Shown: positions 1 through 10,992 of the stretch, one piece after another
How the letters are laid out: each line of letters opens with the position of its first letter
How positions within the stretch are numbered: the first letter of the stretch is position 1
From: Polychytrium aggregatum
Taxonomy: Eukaryota; Chytridiomycota; Chytridiomycetes; Polychytriales
Assembly (NCBI RefSeq): GCF_025602895.1
Contig: NW_026516265.1
Coordinates: forward strand, 186,001-250,000
Reading direction: 5' to 3'
Length of the DNA stretch: 64,000 nt
Position numbers and translations under genes: made by a program
The notes under the pieces: model-generated
The model's database searches: none
Seen by the model: only the letters and a program-made list of their open reading frames with translations
Told to the model about the DNA's origin: nothing

Positions 1-367
1 GGTTAGAGGAGGAGGAGGCAAGAGCTTGGGAGGCGAGAGGCGGAAGCGGAGGCTCAACATGCCGCGACTGGCTGGTGGGGATGGGTGGGAACGCTGTAAC
101 GGGGATCATCAATCATTGAACATCGATCACCAATCATCGATCGCTGATCGATCGTCGTCGAGAACCATCAACTGGCTCTGGGAGGAGGGTGGAACATGGC
201 TGCTTGTGGATAGAGCGCAGTTACCAAGGAAGTATGAGGTTCGGAGGGGGTGGAGGCATGCCTTGCTGCGTCTTCGAAGCGGGAGACAACAGCCAAGGCG
301 AGCCAGTGACGGGGGGAGGGGGGTAGGGAAGTGAGAACGACAGCGGCGTTCCCTTCTGAATCTTGGA
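1..367. other. Intergenic, no gene seen
   Basis: Downstream flank of the first minus-strand gene. It holds a stretch rich in ATCGAT/ATCATC words around 108-165 and no convincing coding frame. Confidence 0.5.
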
Positions 368-3300
368 TTACAACAAAAACTCCAGAGGTGAGGCATCGGT
401 ATCCCGTTGAGGGCCAGCCTTGTTGGGATCCAGCCCCAGTCCGGCGCCGAGGGTCGACAGGAAGGCCTTGACCTCGTGCTCAAAGCGAGGAGGCTCGGGT
501 GCAAGCATGGCGGACAGGCGGTGGAGCATGTTGAACAGACCCAGGGAGCTGACCAGCTCCATGACTCCCACGGGCGAGTTCATGGCTGCGTAGAGCTCTT
601 GGTTGGACTTGGCGGTGTACTCTCGCTTGAGCGTGGCCGATCGGCGGATAAAGTCGAGGGCACAGTCCAGGCGCCGGTCGCCGACACATCCTCCTGCAGC
701 AGCAACGGAAAGAATGTGCTGGGGCACCTTCATCTGATGCGCCAGGAAGGCGGCGTGGCCCTGGAGGAGCTGGTTGCCGGTGTTGGCTGTGTAGACATAC
801 CACAGCAGCACCTTGCCGCCATGCGACCACTCGGCGGGGGTGTCGCCGTTCAAGCAAGGATCGGCAAAGCCCTTGGGACGAAGCAGGAACTGCCACAGGG
901 CAAAGCAGACGGCTCGCTTGGCTTCCTTGTTCACCATGCATCGGATGTATTCGGGAACGAATCCGTGCGTGTACTTGAGCCACTTGTCGAGCTGGCTGTG
1001 GTCTAGAGACCGATATTGTGAGCGGTCAGCGATGGTCTGGGCACACATCACAGTGCATATGTGCATTCCAAGCGAGCCGACCCGTGTCCACATTGCTGCT
1101 GGCAGTCACCACGCATCCACAGGGATCACTTACTCGACGGGAAGCCACGCGTCCAGCGGGACTCGGCAGAGTTGCTGCCTTGCATGACCTTCATGAGTCG
1201 CATCAAATCGCCGATCCGACCAAGACCCTTGTTGGGGACAGACTCTTCGGCTTGGGCCTGCAGCTTGAGATGGACATTTGGGGCATGGGGATCGTATGTT
1301 TCGGGGGCATGGCGATTGCTCTCCCATCCGGCGTCGCGAAGTTGCTCCTCGGCCCACAGGATGGCACCGGCTTCCAGCTCCATGCCGAGCGAGTCCTGAA
1401 AGCAAGTATATGGATATGGATATGGATATGGATATGGATATGTCAGTAGCAAGCTATATCGCCTCAGGGCTTGACCGCGACCAAGACCAGGACCAGGACC
1501 AGGACCAGGACCAAACCCAGCCATGGACCGATACCCTTACCGTGATGGCGTTCGTCCAGCCAATGTATGCAGACATGCAGGCGATCTGCTGATATTCGTC
1601 TTCCTTATAGTGGGCACGGACTTGCTGCTTCAGGCTCGGGTTGACCTTGGACGGAATCACACTGGCAGCGGTAACCAGGAAGAGCGCATCGCTTTCGCCC
1701 TGGCCAAGGCGGCTATCGAACGGATCGACGATGGGGTCCAGGTCGTTCGGATCCTTGGACCGCTTGACCTGCGCTCTCCACGAGCCGTGAAGGGCGCTTC
1801 CTGTTGGACGATTGCCAAACGCAGAATGTAAGCGGTGGCCTTGGGAAGAGCACCGGCTGTCGAAGAACTGGCTCTGTGGCTCTGGTGACGGCCATGGCAG
1901 TCATGTAGATATAAGCGAGCACTCACCGGAGGCGGCCGAGTGGGCAGCGCAGTAGAAGCTGTGCAGGGTCGATTGCAAGACGATTTCTGGGTGTCAGTAT
2001 ACGACTCGCAGTGTGCTCGGCAGCTGGCATCCACGTGCAGACCAACGAGGTGCCGGGGACGCTACCATCGGTACTGGAGACTGCTGATCAGGAGGACTGC
2101 CCTTCTCAGACGTGGAGTTACTTTGGACACCTGGAGGCCAGAGGAGGCACATTCGTGAGCGGGGGGTCCACAGACCAGCACACACAAGGCAGTCGTCATC
2201 GAGGTGGCGTGAGCATACCCTGAGGTCGACGTTTGGGATGCCAAGCATTCTTGGGGCCATATACTGGTACACACGGACACAGGGCGGCCACAGCGCAAAG
2301 AGCGGAAGACCCTTCTCAGGCGAGCCGTTGAACCACTTGGATATGGCGGAAAAGTGCTGACGATCCATGTTCCGGCAGAGGACAGTGGGTCAGTGAGCAG
2401 TCTGGGGGGGGGGCGCTCCATCCAGGCGTCCCAGAGGACAATAGCTTCCAGACGGCATGCGATCAAGGTCGACGACCGTGCAGAGCCACATCAGGGTGCG
2501 ACTCGACGCAGCGGCTCTCACCCAGTATTCCTGTTCGACCTGTTCCGGGCGTTCGCAGCTGCGGCTGAGAAGCTCGCTCAGCAAGGGTCGCTCCTGCTTG
2601 GTCGTGCTTTCCTTGACATATTCGGGGACCTCCACGGGCTTGGGGAAGTACATCTTTTGGATCAGCTGCGGGCGCTCGCATCCATTGGGGCCGCAGGGAC
2701 TGAACGACTCGAGGATGGTGCCGATGCTCTCCTGGGATTCGGCGCTGGGAGGGTACATGGAGCAGTCATCGCTGTGGGCATACTGGTAGTTGTAGTTGCT
2801 CTGGGTGTCCGACTCGACGGTGGGCGCGGGGCTCCAAGCAAATCGCTGCTCGTCGTTCTGCTCCCAGCTCGGTCGTCCGTCGTAGCTGTTGGAGTAGCTG
2901 TTGGAGTAGGCCGGGGAGACGGGCGAGAGACACGAGTACGCCGGGGGTGCTTCAAATGGCGCTTGAGGAAGGGGCATCTGCGGAGGACCAGGCCGATCGT
3001 GGTACGGGACCGACAGGGCTCTGTGCATTTTGATGGGGTTGGGGGCTCTGGGAACGACAGCGACAGCAAGGTCAGCGGGGATACGCTCACCAAGACCAAG
3101 CCAAGCAGATAGCACGATGCATTCGATTGAATTGGCGCCGCTGTGGGATGCAGAGCAATGGTTGATGATTCCTCACCGCTTGTACCTGGGAAAGTACTTG
3201 TGCGTCGGCAGCGCAACCTCCTTCTTCTCGTAGGTGGATGGCTTGGGGCTCTGGAGCGTGCTTGCTCGGTACATGGCCACTCCGCCCGGTGCCTTCATGG

Positions 3301-3601
3301 CCTTGGTCTCGGCGATGAGCGAGGCATTGCGAGGCGGGTGATACGGGGCGGGTCCGTAACCAAGCTGGGGAGACGGCTGGTAGGACTCTGGGTAAGGGGG
3401 CTGATGCGGCGACTGGTAGCCCTCCGGCTGCTGGTACTGGTAGGGGTGATGCGGCTGGTAGAATTGCTGCTGATAGACCGGATGTTGCTGGTAGACCGGC
3501 TGCTGCGTTTGTTGTTGCTGCTGCGTTTGTTGTTGTTGTTGCTGCTGTTGGTAGAGCTGCTGTTGCTCGTGCTGGTAGGTGGGGCTGGGAGATGAGCTCA
3601 T
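368..3601 (-). CDS. Q/P-rich protein with AhpD/CMD-like domain
   Basis: Multi-exon minus-strand gene; exon joins are only partly resolved. The first exon (start ATG 3601-3599) gives a low-complexity N-terminus with runs of Gln, Tyr and Pro. The next large exon (about 3045-2390) is Pro/Ser/Tyr-rich and ends in ordinary sequence. Later exons (about 2368-2220, 1830-1520, 1400-1130 and 1003-368) carry two helical halves resembling the carboxymuconolactone decarboxylase/AhpD fold: a segment ending EDEYQQIACMSAYIGW-like, and a last exon with LLWYVYTANTGNQLLQGHAA and GVMELVSSLGLFNMLHRL. The CxxC redox pair typical of AhpD is not visible; the equivalent place reads TGNQLLQGH. AhpD activity therefore cannot be assumed. 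The Q-rich part could be a separate upstream gene. Family assignment is by pattern only; the function is unknown. Confidence 0.55.
1409..1512. repeat. Two intronic microsatellites
   Basis: A TGGATA-type hexamer array (1409-1442) is followed by a GACCAG-type hexamer array (about 1480-1512). Both lie in an intron of the CMD-like gene; the neighbouring exon starts after an AG just below 1400. Confidence 0.85.
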
Positions 3602-4428
3602 GGTTGCTGTGACCGCACTTGCAGATCCGAACGGAAGTGTCTGGCGGCCGGGACTGAGGGGGGTGACGGCGGATGAGGATCGGCGACAGAGCGGGCCTGG
3701 CTCTGTATCGGCTTCCGAGGATGGCTGGTCGAGCGGGTTAAGACGCAGGACAGCCGCCTCGCTCGACAGCCTCCACCTCAGCCGAATAATCCCCATCAGC
3801 GCGACGGCACGCGTTTCCGGCCAGGGACAAACCAGAAAGGCCCATCTGGTGAGACGCCTTGTGGCGGCCAAGTCTTCCGCCGATTGGTCTTGCCAGACCC
3901 GGTGGCTCGCAGCCATCCTTGCTGCTTGTGGTTAGTGGAAGCCATCGGACCCACCCGCCGCTGCCTCAGCACCTGCGCCAGGAGCGATGGCAATTCCCGG
4001 CGAACAACAAAAGCAGCACAAGGTCCGCGCTGTGCATCGGGAGCGCCGCAAACGACCGCCCCGTATTCTGCAAGCGCGGCGTGGCTTGATAGAGTTGAGG
4101 CCTCAGACAGGGCCCAGCACAATTGTAAGGCTGGGTAGAGCGAGAGAGAAGAGCACACCTTTGGCGAAGGAGCAAGGGTCGATGTCGTTGCGCTGCCTGG
4201 CAGCACGCCTTGCGGTGGGTTGCTGGTGGCTCCGATGAGCAATCCCGGTCGCCCCACGTCCACCCACCCCGCCGTCCACCAACACCCACCCGATATTCGC
4301 AAGCCATCCTTCGCCAGCCATCTTTCCTCCACACCCGTCGCATCCTGCCCCTTCCTCCTCCTCCGATCCGTGCCTGCGCCTGGTCATCGCCATGCACACC
4401 GGTGTGCATTGCTCCGTGTCGCCCAGCC

Positions 4429-4492
4429 GAGTCCATTGCGAATCGATCGCACCCACGGCCGAGTCCATCGCGAATCGATCACACCCACAGCC
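4429..4492. repeat. 32-bp unit, two tandem copies
   Basis: Two adjacent units beginning GAGTCCAT(T/C)GCGAATCGAT differ at only a few positions. They lie in the divergent intergenic region. Confidence 0.85.
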
Positions 4493-5384
4493 CCCCACCC
4501 AGCGGCCAGCAAGTGCGGTGGTGGAGGATGGCGCCGAGCAAGGGGGAGCCGCAGCACAACTCTAATGCACAGAGACTGTGTGGATGTCTGTGGCAACAAG
4601 GGTCCAGCGCGTTGCGACCTGCCACCAATCGCTGGCGCTGTACTGCGCAGCACCCATGGCACGCCAGTGTCTGTGTGACCGCGATAGAGAAAAGAGTGCA
4701 CCAACAGAGGAACATCCGGCGTCGCACGGCTGTCGCGCCTTGCTGCCAGCGGGCTGTGTGCCGACCTTGCGCCACAGTGTGTCCCCATTTGTCCCTGTAG
4801 ATCCCTGTGTGCCGATTTGCTGAGTCCGCGCGTACTTAGAGCCCATGGCAGCCGGCGTTACGATACGGGAGTCGTATACTGTTTTTGCTGCCTTGGGCAG
4901 TGCGGGCAAGGAGCAGCTGGGCTTGCTATGCACTCTCTGCCACGCCGCAGGGTGTTCAGCGGTGTCTGATGCCCGCCCGCTCCGTCTCCTGCATGGTTGC
5001 ACCATCGTCCCGGCGACAGACGAGTGGTGTGATGCCGATACGACTGAGCGGGCGATCCACGGAGCATCCTGCCAAATGCGGCTGGGTCCTGGGTGGGGGC
5101 CATGGTCACTCGTTTTGCATGCAAGGCGCTGCTCCGGCTGTGACCCGGAGGAGGCCGCAACCATCTTGCCTCTTATGCCCCACAGGCATGCGCACGAGCC
5201 GCTGTGTCCGCGTGGATGTCTGCTGCGATCGTCTGCACGATTTGTTTGATCTCCTCCAACCCTCCACAAGAGCCCAAGTGGTTCCTGGCCACCGCACCAG
5301 CCCTGGCGAGGCGATCCCCCTTAAACCGCCGCATGGGGCGACTGTGCGGGTGTCGTTGACTCATGTCGCAACGCCGTCCCCGAG

Positions 5385-5392
5385 TATATAAG
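5385..5392 (+). promoter_or_regulatory. TATA box of halogenase-like gene
   Basis: TATATAAG lies 90 bp upstream of the ATG at 5475. The same spacing recurs before the chitinase and Sel1 genes, which supports the chosen start. Confidence 0.6.
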
Positions 5393-5474
5393 CTGCTGCC
5401 CCTTCCCCCCTTTCTGATCGAAATAGACCGCATCGGCCCTGGCCCACTATATCCCCCTTCCTGTCTCAGATACC

Positions 5475-8400
5475 ATGAAGGCCCCAACCCCTTTCGCTGA
5501 CGCTGTCAAGAACAACCCAAATCTGTCCGAGGACCAGCTCCTGAACGCCAACAACTACCTGGCCCAGGGTGCTGCTCCCGCGACTGCTTTCACCACCCCG
5601 GTCGAGATCCCCGAGAGCGCCGATGTGGTTGTCATCGGCGCCGGTATCGCCGGTCTGTTGTACGCCATCGAGACCAAGGTAACGCCCCCTCCATCACTTC
5701 GCCGCGGCCCTTGCCCACTATGGTGCATCTGCCCTCGACTCGATCCTGCTTCTGCAACACTGCCCGTCGTCTATCCGTTTGCTCACCATCCCGTCCCCTC
5801 GCCACCAACCAACACACCCATCCACAGTCTCTCAAGCCCGACTGCTCCATTGTCATGCTCGAGCGAGCAAAGTCGCCCATCTACCGCATCGGAGAGTCGA
5901 CTCTCTCGCCCTTTGGTCGCTTCACTCGCTCGCGTGTCCTGCCTATGGAGATCATGCTTCGCCTCTTTGCCGTCAAGGAAGGACTCGACTTTCTTTGCAT
6001 TGGCCGAGACAAGATGACCCACGAGGAGATGGACGTGAGTTGATGCAGTGGTGCCCCTGTTATTGATGTGGTGCTGCCTCCAATTCCTCGGGATGTGATC
6101 ATTCCCCTTCATGCTACCCACCACTGTTGCTGACTCTGTCCCTTCCTGAACCCCTCCCGATCGCTCATAGATTGGCGGTCTTGATGTCTCGTAAGTTGCC
6201 ACTGCACCCAACCCCTCGGCCTGCCGTCCCTGGTGCAAGTCTGGCCCCTGGTCGGTCGCTGCTGCCGCTCATCACACTTTGGTCTAACCGTGATTGCCCC
6301 ACAGGTACCAGCTTGACCGTCGTGTCTCCGAGCTCATGCTCACCATGTGGGCCCAACACATTGGTGTCAAGGTTGGTATCTGCCCATGCCCCCAGCTCGA
6401 CCCTCGGTCCCACCCAAGGCCCTCATCGTTGGCTAACTGGCCCGCTATCCCCCTCCTCGTGACTGCAGGTTTACTACGGCGCCCAGGTCGACTCCAGGAC
6501 TTGCGACTTCACCAACGAGAACTACAAGATGGTTGCGATCAAGTCCCATGGCGAAACCCTCACGACCTTTGCTCGTGCCCAGTCGCCCATGCTCCAGAGC
6601 CCCATCCCCCAAAGCCCCATCCCTCAGAGCCCCATCCTGAGCCGCGGCTTTCCCAGTCTCAGCCGTGCCCTCTCATTCCGAGGCCGATCTTCTGCTGCCA
6701 TGAGCCCCACTCCCTCCTCGCCCACGTCGCCCACGTCGCCCAGCACCTTTGACTTCCCCACCCCTGTCAGCATGAAGCGCTCCTCCAGCTTCTTTTCGAC
6801 CTTGTTCCGTGGCATTGCCAGCCGTTCCAGCGGCGCCGTGACTCCTGCTGCCGAACAGCCCGAGCCCGCGCCTGTCAACGTCAAGACTGGCCATTCGATC
6901 AAGGCCCGAATCGTTGCTGATGCCTCTGGCGTCACTCGTGCCCTGGTTTCTCAGAAGAGCAAGGCCGTCCCCTTCCCCAACACCTTCAACTGCAATGCCT
7001 ACTGGGCCTATTTCAAGGAGAATACGGCCCACGAGCCCGAGCAGTTCGCCGAGTGGAAGTAAGTTGGCCCCGCCTTTTTCTCTCGGCTCTCTGGACTCGC
7101 CGTATCGGAGTGCAGTCGCAGTCGCAGTCGCAGTCGCAGTCGCAGTCGCAGTCGCAGTCGCAGTCGCAGTCGCAGTCGCAGTCGCAGTCGCAGTCGCAGT
7201 CGCAGTCGCAGTCGCAGTCGCAGTCGCAGTCGCAGTCGCAGTCGCAGTCGCAGTCGCAGTCGCAGTCGCAGTCGCAGTTGCCTTTCCTTCGTCAGTCGAT
7301 ACTGATCCAGCGCTTTCGCCCTGCCCCCCCCACCAATAGCTACCCTGCCACCAAGCACATCATGTTTGACGAAGGCTGGAGTTGGTTCATGTAAGCTGTC
7401 GATGGTTCTGGTTTCCCGACTGCATCAAACTCGCTGCACCTTCTGTCACTGGTGCTGTGTCTATCGGGCCGCTTTGAATGAACTCTATCGACTCACATGC
7501 CACTGTCCTTCTGGCCGGATGCCCCATACAGCCGCATCATCTGCTGGGAGAAGACCCCGCTTGCCAACATGATGGACATTATTGCCTGGCTGATTGATTT
7601 CCATGTCCAGAAGAAGGACTATGATGACCTGCCCTCGCTCCGCGAGCTCGCAACCATGTTCGATGCCACCTACGACCGCATTGTTTCCATTGGATGGGCC
7701 ATCCGCGAAGACGCCATTCCCATCTCCTATCCCGCCAGCAGAATCGCCCATCTTGGCAAGACCGAGGCCGAACGCATGTTCTGGGCCATTGTCGAGGGCC
7801 AGCCTCTGGTCTCGAAGCTGTTCAAGGAGCACTACACCCTTCTCGAGAACGTCTACGACAACACCACCTTCTGGGTCAAGAAGCGTCTTGCCTACATGCA
7901 CTCTGGCCCGGTCGCCGGTCCTGGTTGGCTCGCCCTTGGCAATGCCTCGGGCTTTACCAACCCGCTCATCTCGCCTGGCATCAACTGGTAGGTTGTTGCG
8001 CCTCGCTCACGCTGCTGCCATCCCAAGGACGGATTGCGGCGATAAGAGGGGATCCTGCTCGTCTGTTGCAGCGGCGTCGGCGCCCGTCTTTGATTCGATT
8101 CGATAACTCACTCGTCCCTCTGCGCCCTCGCTTTGGCAATCACAGCATCGCCCTTCCCCAGGCCAACCTTGGTGCCTTCCTGACCGTCCGATATCTCAAC
8201 GGCGAAGACAGGATGCTCGACTACCACGCCTTCAACCGCTTTGTCAAGGACGAGCAGGTTCCCAGCCTCTTCAAGGTCAACCTCTTCCTCTACAATACCT
8301 TCCGCGACCACCGCCTCTTTGCTCTGCTGTGGCGTGCCTACATTTGTGTTGGAACTGGCGGTGATGTAAGTCGTGAGCGGTGGTGGGCCTGCAGCACTAC

Positions 8401-9316
8401 TTGCTTCTGGACAGGGGACATCGACATCGGACCATGGTCGCTGCGAAGTTTGTTGGTGACCTGTCAGAAAGCGATGGCTAACGCAGCTGTTTGGGTGTGT
8501 ATGACAGGAACCCTGGGTGGCTGAGAAGTATCTCTTCCGTGATCTCAAGTGGTTTATCGGCTACGGTGTTGGTCGATGTGGAGAGATGATCGACAGGGTA
8601 AGCCACGGTCCGCATATGCACTTTGGTGGTTGCAGCCGCTTTGCAAGAGAATCGTTGCCAAGCTGACGGCTGCAACAGAGTCTGAGATCCGCCCCTGACA
8701 CCCCTGACCATTCCTTTGCTGCTGCAGTTGACTCCCTACATCAACCTGCCTGTTTTCCAAGATGTTGACGACGAGACATACGAGAAGCTCAGCGAGATCT
8801 GCGAGGATTACATTGCCGACGCCCTTAAGCGCTACCCCGTGAGTACCATGACCACATCCGCCGTGGCACCGCTGATAGTGTGGACGCTCCGTGAGCTTAA
8901 TTTTGGATGTGGCTCCAAGGCCAAGCAATGTGTGCTGTATTGTGACTGCCCATCACAGATGTACTCGGCTGCTGCTCTAACCTGGTTTTGAATCATTCTT
9001 TGCGCGTGGCCTGGCTTTGCAGAACAACAAGTTTGGATCTCATATTCGCTGGTACGATGACAAGCTCCAAAAGGTCCCTGGAAAGACCCAGAGAGACAAG
9101 GCCGCCAACCTGTGGTGGGCTGTGCGCTGCGCCAACTGCCGCACCTATGGCATCTACCAGCTCAAGAACTGCGTCGAGTGCGGCCACCGCCACGCCTGGG
9201 CCGACAACGTCACCGAGGCCAGTGCCGCCGAGCGCTTCTACACCAAGATGGACATCAACAAGATCGAGCACGCCGGTCTGGCCTATGTCGATCCCGCTAT
9301 TTCCTCTGCGGTATAA
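5475..9316 (+). CDS. Flavin-dependent halogenase-like oxidoreductase
   Basis: Eleven exons can be joined in frame: 5475-5678, 5828-6034, 6171-6190, 6305-6371, 6469-7058, 7340-7390, 7532-7987, 8146-8365, 8508-8597, 8728-8838 and 9023-9316, about 769 residues. The N-terminus has the FAD-binding VVVIGAGIAGL motif, then IGESTL, a signature of the tryptophan-halogenase family. Later comes a second flavin-contact segment, GWLALGNASGFTNPLISPG. The halogenase WxWxIP motif appears across an exon join as WSWFIR, so the Pro is absent on this model. A Ser/Pro-rich insert with QSPIPQSP repeats (about residues 190-260) interrupts the FAD domain. The C-terminus ends in a CxxC...CxxC zinc-ribbon-like segment (CANC, CVEC). 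In this family, FADH2 and oxygen drive halogenation or hydroxylation; the substrate here is unknown. It could also be a non-halogenating monooxygenase relative. Confidence 0.85.
7113..7277. repeat. (CAGTCG)n, about 27 copies
   Basis: A nearly perfect hexanucleotide array fills most of the fifth intron (7059-7339) of the halogenase-like gene. The array has no stop codon in the plus-strand frames, so it opens long artificial SQSQ or RLRL frames on both strands; these are not genes. Confidence 0.95.
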
Positions 9317-10066
9317 GGGGACAGCCACTGTCGTCTTGGCACACCTGCCTCTCAAAACCCGAGCAGGCCGGACTCGAGCTGCAAAATGTAACGAGTGTCG
9401 ATCGTGACGCAGCGAAGGAGAGACAATAGGACTCTCTTGGATCCTTCCTTTGTTTCTCGTTACTCTCATCCATTGCTTATCGATTCCGCTGCTCTCCTGA
9501 TCCATAACTCTGGGACCTCTTCTAATTCGACTTGTGCGCAACCCCCTCCCATATCAGTTACTCCTCCTATCCTCTTGCTGCATGCAGCAAGCCACACACA
9601 CTCCTTTCCTCTTCTTCTCATCAGTAATAGTCTCAGATTCCCCCCTGTCTTCCTTTTATCCTATCCGTTTGTATTGGCACTGTGCTTCCTCTCTGTCTCG
9701 GCGTTGTAGAGCGTGTTGTGTACTCGACAGCGGACAAGTCCGCATTCCCTCCCGAAACCAACACGACCATCGACCATGTGGGGGGGGGGCTGCTGACATG
9801 CAGGCTCTTCCTCATATGGCTCGTATTTGGAATGTAACAAGGCGACATTGGGAGGGAGAAGCAGCGGAAGCCAGTCTTTGGTTCACCACCACGGAATCAT
9901 GAATGACTGGCAGGGCTCGTTGAGGAGCATCTTCAGTCGGTATCATCCATTGGCAGGAACGCGGATGGCCGAGGCGGCCTGGACTCTCGAATCGTTCTCG
10001 TCGTCCTGCTCTTGCATCCTGTGCTGGCCAAGATGCGCAAAGTATCGGCTTGCATTTGGCACATAA
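9317..10066. other. Intergenic region between convergent genes
   Basis: About 750 bp between the ends of the halogenase-like and HD-domain genes. It is pyrimidine-rich at 9430-9720 and has a G run at 9780. No gene is seen. Confidence 0.5.
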
Positions 10067-10738
10067 TCACGAGCTCTCGGTCGCGGTATCCAAGCAATCT
10101 AGTGCTGCCTGCAGATTCGAGCGTGCAGTTTGCTCGTATCGGTCCTGGAAATAGCCCAGGACAAAGATCCTGGGCCGGGCCAGAAACGACCGGAGGACCT
10201 TGGATCGACCGGCTCGGTAGTCGCTCTCGGACACATGTCCATATTCTTTGCGGATGGCATCGTCGTACTCCGCAAAGCGGTCCTCGGGCTGTCCCAGAAT
10301 CGATAGATCAATGTCGAGCATCAGAGCCTCAGCTGTGCTTGAGGAGACATGGGCTTGAGTTGCCATGATCGTGGCGGCAACTCGGTCGATTCGTTCCTGG
10401 GCAGCAAGGCCGGCGGCATGCTCTCTGAAGAGCACGCAGCTCTGATGCTCGTTGTCCGGGTGCCTTGGATCGTAGACGACGTCGTGGTACCAAATGGCCA
10501 TCTCGACATCGTCCCAGGCCTGCCCGTCGAGTGCCGGATGCGACGCGGCTTCAGGACGGACGGCATATGCGGCATATTCATCGAAGCGGGCGAGGCAGTC
10601 GTGGATGTGGTCCAAGTGGTGATATGCTCGGTGCGGCTCGGAATACCGCCGCGAGAGGCTGTCCCAGTTGGCATCGAGCGCGGCCGATGGGGGCGGGCTG
10701 CCGGACCACCGATTCCAGAGCGATATGAATCGGTCCAT
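10067..10738 (-). CDS. HD-superfamily metal-dependent phosphohydrolase
   Basis: Single-exon, 223-residue protein that matches the pattern of the predicted metal-dependent HD phosphohydrolases (COG4339 type). The metal-ligand motifs are visible: RAYHHLDHIHDCL near residue 37 supplies His ligands, IWYHDVVYD near residue 82 is the HD pair, and NEHQSC follows at about residue 96. A later segment, LMLDIDLSILGQP, fits the family's last helix, which carries an Asp. Length agrees with the family (about 200-220). Bacterial relatives are also intronless, so an old bacterial origin is possible. The substrate is not known for this family. It is transcribed divergently from the IQ-motif gene, 254 bp from that gene's start. 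Confidence 0.85.
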   Translation of the reverse strand: MDRFISLWNRWSGSPPPSAALDANWDSLSRRYSEPHRAYHHLDHIHDCLARFDEYAAYAVRPEAASHPALDGQAWDDVEMAIWYHDVVYDPRHPDNEHQSCVLFREHAAGLAAQERIDRVAATIMATQAHVSSSTAEALMLDIDLSILGQPEDRFAEYDDAIRKEYGHVSESDYRAGRSKVLRSFLARPRIFVLGYFQDRYEQTARSNLQAALDCLDTATESS

Positions 10739-10992
10739 GTGGATGCTTGGTGGATGTTGTGGTGGATGTTGTGGTGGGTATCGATGGGGTGGTTTGATGG
10801 AGATGCAACGGCACCTTGATCATCACGGTCTCGCCGAGAGGGACTTTCGTTCTCGGTCCGGGCTTTGGCTCGTGTTCCATCGATCCGTCGCAGACAGCCC
10901 GGCGACATCGCAGTCGGCTCTGCCCTGCATCAAGCTGCTCTTGGCTCCGCTCCCCCCCCCATCCGCATCCCACCCGTCGACTCCCCGAGGAC

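Larger units (their letters stand above)
3602..5474. other. Divergent intergenic region
   Basis: About 1.9 kb between the minus-strand CMD-like gene and the plus-strand halogenase-like gene. The open frames present are overlapping, Arg/Pro-rich and unlike conserved protein. It contains a 32-bp tandem duplication at 4429-4492 and a TATA element at 5385. Confidence 0.5.

Noticed and set aside
6914-7358. SQSQ, VAVA and RLRL open frames on both strands
   Set aside because: Artefacts of the CAGTCG array in a halogenase intron.
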